Shown piece by piece: positions 60,522 through 64,000 of a DNA stretch of 64,000 nucleotides. The notes below the pieces were generated by a model that saw nothing but the letters and a program-made list of their open reading frames with translations, searched no databases and had not been told where the DNA came from. Positions within the stretch are counted from its first letter, which is position 1, and each line of letters begins with the position of its first letter. A program made the position numbers and the translations under genes. Origin of the DNA: Negativicutes bacterium. Its GTDB lineage: Bacteria > Bacillota > Negativicutes > Anaeromusales > Anaeromusaceae. The stretch spans positions 1 through 64,000 of the forward strand of contig SAAJ01000015.1 in NCBI GenBank assembly GCA_009929485.1, given 5' to 3'.

Positions 60522-61628
60522 TCATCTCAAGTATTTTCCAAAAAACTCTGCGAGTTTAGCAAAGGGAATAAGCTCTGTACGATCATAAAGGTCTCCGTGC
60601 CCGGCGTTAGGAACCAAATATAGCTCTTTCGGTTCAGCCGCTTTTGCATAAGCATCTTCACTGAATTCACGGGAATGCGCTTCTGTACCCGTTATAAACA
60701 ACAGCGGTCTGGGAGAAATCATTTCGAGGTCATTGAATGGATGAAAATTCAAGAACTTTACGCCACTTGTCATGGTGGGGTGTGTTGTATGGTTTTTAAT
60801 ATCTCCAGCCGAGCCGCGAGAAGTCCGATAGAAATCATAGAATTCTTTTGCTATCGGCGAGGTGGCTTCTGCTTCTGTATCCGCTGTTCCGCCAACATAC
60901 ACTCGTTGCTTTCCGCTATATTCTGCCGTCCTCTGTTTTGAAGCTGCCTCTACCATCTGCTTACGTTGCTCCAGTGTCTGGCTTTGATGCAATGCATTTC
61001 TTGTAGCGGCCCCCATATCATACATACTAACGGTAGCAACCGCCTTCAAGCGAGAGTCTATTTTAGCTTCACTTATAGCGAAACTACCGCTGCCGCAAAT
61101 ACCGATAACGCCAATATTTTCTGTATCAACATACGGCAACGTAGTAAGATAATCTACCGCCGCACTGAAATCATCGGCGTAGATGTCTGGCGACACACTA
61201 TTACGGGGCTGCCCTTCACTGTCTCCCCAAAAAGAAAGATCAAAAGAAATTGTTACATACCCTTGCTCCGCCATTTTCTGCGCATAAAGATTTGCACTTT
61301 GTTCTTTTACCGCGCCCATTGGATGCCCTACAATGATGGCCGGATGTTTTTTGTTTTGATCTAGGGTCTTCGGTACAAATAAGTTTCCAGCCACTTTCAT
61401 ATTATAAATATTGTGGAAGGATACTTGTTGGCTATCAACCTTATCACTCTTGTAGAAATTATCTGCACCATTAGACATATCCCCTGACGGAAGCTTCTTA
61501 TCGGCCTCAATCCTTGCCGGAATTTTTTTCTCTGCCGCTGATACCTCCCCTATCCCGCCTGCAACGCAAAAACCAATGGCCAGGCTGCACACTATCATTC
61601 TCGTCAACTTCCGACTATATCTTCTCAT
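60522..61628 (-). CDS. secreted alpha/beta hydrolase (dienelactone hydrolase-like)
   Basis: A 368-residue hydrolase with a signal peptide (hydrophobic 11-27, cleavage near VSAAEK), HPAIIVGHPMGAVKEQSANLYAQKMAEQGY and the nucleophile elbow GICGSGSF, where Cys occupies the nucleophile position as in dienelactone hydrolases; the acid and His follow in LLFITGTEAHS and NAGHGDLYD. The ATG at 61628 lies ten bases after AAAGGAG. It is divergent from a LysR gene, its likely regulator. Confidence 0.85.
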   Translation of the reverse strand: MRRYSRKLTRMIVCSLAIGFCVAGGIGEVSAAEKKIPARIEADKKLPSGDMSNGADNFYKSDKVDSQQVSFHNIYNMKVAGNLFVPKTLDQNKKHPAIIVGHPMGAVKEQSANLYAQKMAEQGYVTISFDLSFWGDSEGQPRNSVSPDIYADDFSAAVDYLTTLPYVDTENIGVIGICGSGSFAISEAKIDSRLKAVATVSMYDMGAATRNALHQSQTLEQRKQMVEAASKQRTAEYSGKQRVYVGGTADTEAEATSPIAKEFYDFYRTSRGSAGDIKNHTTHPTMTSGVKFLNFHPFNDLEMISPRPLLFITGTEAHSREFSEDAYAKAAEPKELYLVPNAGHGDLYDRTELIPFAKLAEFFGKYLR

Positions 61629-61798
61629 TTCATTCAATCTCCTTTTGATTATTGCTTGAGTTGGTTTATTTGTTTTGCTAATTATACCGCCCGATTATAT
61701 TCATTACCAATACTTATCATGCATCCTTTACGATGCTTAAAAGGCATTGTAAAATTTAAAGAGAGCACACTGCTAATTTATTCAACTGGAGGTTCATT

Positions 61799-62677
61799 AT
61801 GGAATTACGAGTTCTATCGTATTTTTTAACTGTGGCGCGAGAAGAAAATATCTCTCGCGCTGCTGATATCCTTCATATTACTCAGCCAACGCTTTCACGC
61901 CAGCTTTCCGAACTGGAGGAAGAACTCGGCGTACAGCTTCTAAATCGTGGCAAGCGCAAAACTACGCTCACCGAAGCGGGTATGCTATTACGCAAACGAG
62001 CAGAAGAAATCACGACGCTAACCGAAAAAACGAAACAGGAGTTTCAACACGCTACTGCCGTAATGGCTGGCGATATCTATATTGGCTGCGGCGAAACCTA
62101 TGCTATGCAATTTTTAGCAAAAATCGCAAAAAAATTACAAACTAGCTATCCCCAGATACATTATCATTTCTTCAGTGCTAAAGCCGATGATGTAATTGAA
62201 CGTTTAGAAAAAGGGTTGTTAGACTTTGGCGTATTGATTGAGCCTTCCGATATTAAGCGATATCATTCTCTTGAACTTCCGGATACCGACACTTGGGGAG
62301 TACTCATGCGCAAGGACTCTCCGTTAAGTAATAAAAAAACGATCCTGGCCCAAGATCTATGGGACGTTCCTTTACTCGTCTCACAACAATCGCTCTCTAC
62401 TCACGAACTTTACCACTGGTTGGAAAAAGAACCAGAACAGCTGCATATCGTCACCACCTATAATCTTCTTTATAACGCCTCTCTTATGGTGAAAGAAGGC
62501 CTCGGCTATGCACTCTGCTTGGATCGAATTATCTCGACCAACCAAGACAGCCCTTTTTGTTTTCGTCCACTTTATCCAAAGCTTCCCGCACGTGTTTACC
62601 TTATTTGGAAACAACATCGATTCTTTTCTAAAGCAGCCGCCTTATTCCATGAAGAACTTTCCAAGGCCTTACCATGA
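61799..62677 (+). CDS. LysR family transcriptional regulator
   Basis: A 292-residue regulator with N-terminal winged helix (VAREENISRAADILHITQPTLSRQLSELE) and a C-terminal effector domain (GDIYIGCGETYAM). GGAGG lies seven bases before the ATG. It is divergent from the esterase gene; the 160-base intergenic region holds its likely binding sites, among them ATGCAT..ATGC inverted words near 61719. Confidence 0.92.
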   Translation: MELRVLSYFLTVAREENISRAADILHITQPTLSRQLSELEEELGVQLLNRGKRKTTLTEAGMLLRKRAEEITTLTEKTKQEFQHATAVMAGDIYIGCGETYAMQFLAKIAKKLQTSYPQIHYHFFSAKADDVIERLEKGLLDFGVLIEPSDIKRYHSLELPDTDTWGVLMRKDSPLSNKKTILAQDLWDVPLLVSQQSLSTHELYHWLEKEPEQLHIVTTYNLLYNASLMVKEGLGYALCLDRIISTNQDSPFCFRPLYPKLPARVYLIWKQHRFFSKAAALFHEELSKALP

Positions 62678-62754
62678 GCCATCGCCTATAACTTCTCCCC
62701 CATCGTAGCAAGCCACTGACTAATCAGAACCATCTCTCAAAACCCCTATTAAAA

Positions 62755-62788
62755 GAAAAAATTCGCCTAAACATAACGTCTAGGCGAA
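62755..62788 (-). terminator. fumC terminator
   Basis: TTCGCCTA and TAGGCGAA around an eleven-base loop, followed on the minus strand by six T, 64 bases beyond the fumC stop. Confidence 0.82.
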
Positions 62789-62851
62789 CATTGTTTGTAC
62801 TGAGTATATTCCAGTGTAAATCGCTTGGGGAGTGCTAGAAACTTGAAGTTC

Positions 62852-64000
62852 CTAGCCACGAGCCGTTATCAATTTAGAAGGGTCCATATAAAGATCGTAA
62901 TCAGCCTCACTCACATACCCAGTCGCCATAGCCGCCTCTTTTAAGGTGATATTCTCATAAAACGCCTTCTTGGCAATTTCAGCAGCTTTATCATATCCAA
63001 TCAGCGGAACTAAGCCAGTAATCAAGATTAAGGATTGATTCAAATTATGGTCAATTTTTTTCAAGTTAGGCTCGATCCCCACTGCACACTTTTCGTTAAA
63101 TGAATTCATAGCGTCACTAAGCAGCCGGACGGATTGTATAAAATTATACGCAATAACCGGCATAAACACATTCAACTGGAAATTCCCCTGACTCGCCGCA
63201 AAAGACACCGTCGTATCATTGCCAAAAACTTGCGTTACTACCATCGTCAGCGCCTCTGCCTGGGTGGGGTTCACTTTGGAGGGCATTATTGAACTTCCCG
63301 GTTCATTGGACGGTATCGTAATTTCACCAATGCCGCAGCGCGGTCCGCTGGCCAACCATCGGACATCATTCGCAATCTTCATCAAATCCGCGGCCAAGGC
63401 TTTCAATAGGCCATGTACGGCCACCATTTCATCTTTACTGGTAAGAGCATGAAATTTATTGGGTGACGTCTCAAAATGCTCTCCCGTAAGCCGACTAATT
63501 TCGGCTGCAATGGCAACGGCAAAGTCAGGATGAGAATTGATTCCCGTCCCAACCGCCGTCCCGCCCATAGCCAGCTTGCGTAAAAAATCCAGGCCTGTAA
63601 CAAGCATCGTTTGATTTCTCTCCAGCATACCCGCCCAGCCGCTGATTTCCTGTCCGAGTGTCAACGGTGTCGCATCCATTAAGTGCGTCCGCCCTATCTT
63701 TATGATGCTGTTAAACTCTTCCGATTTTCCTTGCAACGTATGCAGTAAGGACTCTAATGCCGGTAACAGTTGCTTCCGAATCAGAGTCAACCCAGCCACG
63801 TGCAAGGAGGTGGGAAAAATATCATTAGAGCTTTGTGAACGGTTCACATGGTCATTAGGGTGAACTTTTATTTCTTGCCCCTTGGCCGCTAAAATTTGCT
63901 CAGCCCGATGGGCCAACACTTCATTAATATTCATATTAAACTGGGTCCCGCTGCCTGTTTGCCATACTGATAAAGGGAAGTTTCCTTCCAGCTTATTTTC
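62852..64000 (-). CDS. fumC: class II fumarate hydratase (5' end outside the window)
   Basis: Interconverts fumarate and malate. The visible 382 codons include [50 protein letters not shown], the signature [16 protein letters not shown] (catalytic Ser in the SS loop) and a terminal [13 protein letters not shown] and the HPNDHVN loop favour fumarase over aspartase. The frame is open to the right edge of the window, so the N-terminus is missing. A decayed copy of its 3' end lies at 56732. Confidence 0.92.
   Translation of the reverse strand, partial: ENKLEGNFPLSVWQTGSGTQFNMNINEVLAHRAEQILAAKGQEIKVHPNDHVNRSQSSNDIFPTSLHVAGLTLIRKQLLPALESLLHTLQGKSEEFNSIIKIGRTHLMDATPLTLGQEISGWAGMLERNQTMLVTGLDFLRKLAMGGTAVGTGINSHPDFAVAIAAEISRLTGEHFETSPNKFHALTSKDEMVAVHGLLKALAADLMKIANDVRWLASGPRCGIGEITIPSNEPGSSIMPSKVNPTQAEALTMVVTQVFGNDTTVSFAASQGNFQLNVFMPVIAYNFIQSVRLLSDAMNSFNEKCAVGIEPNLKKIDHNLNQSLILITGLVPLIGYDKAAEIAKKAFYENITLKEAAMATGYVSEADYDLYMDPSKLITARG

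Noticed and set aside
62852-64000. Aspartate ammonia-lyase for the right-edge gene
   Set aside because: [11 protein letters not shown] and the HPNDHVN loop fit class II fumarase better than aspartase.
1-64000. CRISPR array or rRNA operon
   Set aside because: No regularly spaced direct repeats and no rRNA sequence were seen in the window.

Overview
The window looks like a chromosome segment of an anaerobic, probably diderm Firmicute of the Negativicutes, most likely a Sporomusaceae member (inference). Reasons: strong AGGAGG ribosome sites, Firmicute regulation (trp T-box, NiaR, a BirA-type box, a guanidine-I riboswitch), an 11-subunit complex I operon without NuoEFG, and many small one-component regulators. 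No 16S rRNA gene is present, so genus is not proven. Most genes lie on the minus strand.

Layout. 1-2330: right end of an integrated element with a tyrosine recombinase, four tiny genes (three chained by TAATG overlaps) and a truncated P-loop gene; it abuts the 3' end of tRNA-Arg(CCG), the probable attachment site. 2466-5458: niacin permease NiaP, its repressor NiaR and a two-TM RCK potassium channel. 5604-5758: tRNA-Glu and tRNA-Asn. 5851-8343: speE and a COG2509-type FAD protein with a folded 5' leader. 8537-11089: a large cyclic-di-GMP sensor protein. 11185-13511: a solitary ftsZ with a short linker, and sfsA fused to a GIY-YIG-like domain. 13597-19403: trpD-F-C-E-G-aroF behind a sigma-A promoter and a T-box leader with two antiterminator/terminator modules. 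19517-23027: ABC-F protein, VTT membrane protein, dapA. 23028-23639: non-coding, with a dispersed repeat and a long imperfect palindrome. 23640-33474: nuoABCDHIJKLMN. 33797-41285: ubiX, bioB, an MFS transporter, a DNA-repair radical SAM pair, a GAF-PAS-GGDEF protein and a small membrane protein.

41537-64000 is a more accessory stretch: LysR; an unknown membrane protein; a preA gene split by an apparent one-base deletion; a secreted papain-like protease preceded by a guanidine-I riboswitch; an FeS/nitrosative-stress group (lipoprotein, ferredoxin, Ric); TauE; a PAS protein; 2-hydroxyacid dehydrogenase coupled to fosX; a divergent MocR/threonine-aldolase pair; TfoX; a TetR-methyltransferase operon; a MerR-controlled redox operon ending at a decayed fumC fragment; a drug-type MFS exporter; a secreted esterase; LysR; and the 3' part of fumC cut by the window edge.

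Functionally, core energy metabolism (complex I probably fed by a non-NADH donor), cofactor supply (NAD precursors, biotin, prenyl-FMN) and tryptophan synthesis sit beside a stress and detoxification island. The observations most worth following are the guanidine-I riboswitch with no guanidine gene after it, the structured leader of the FAD gene, the double-module T-box, the long palindrome at 23307-23484, and paired hairpins with compensatory changes at 51665 and 54569.
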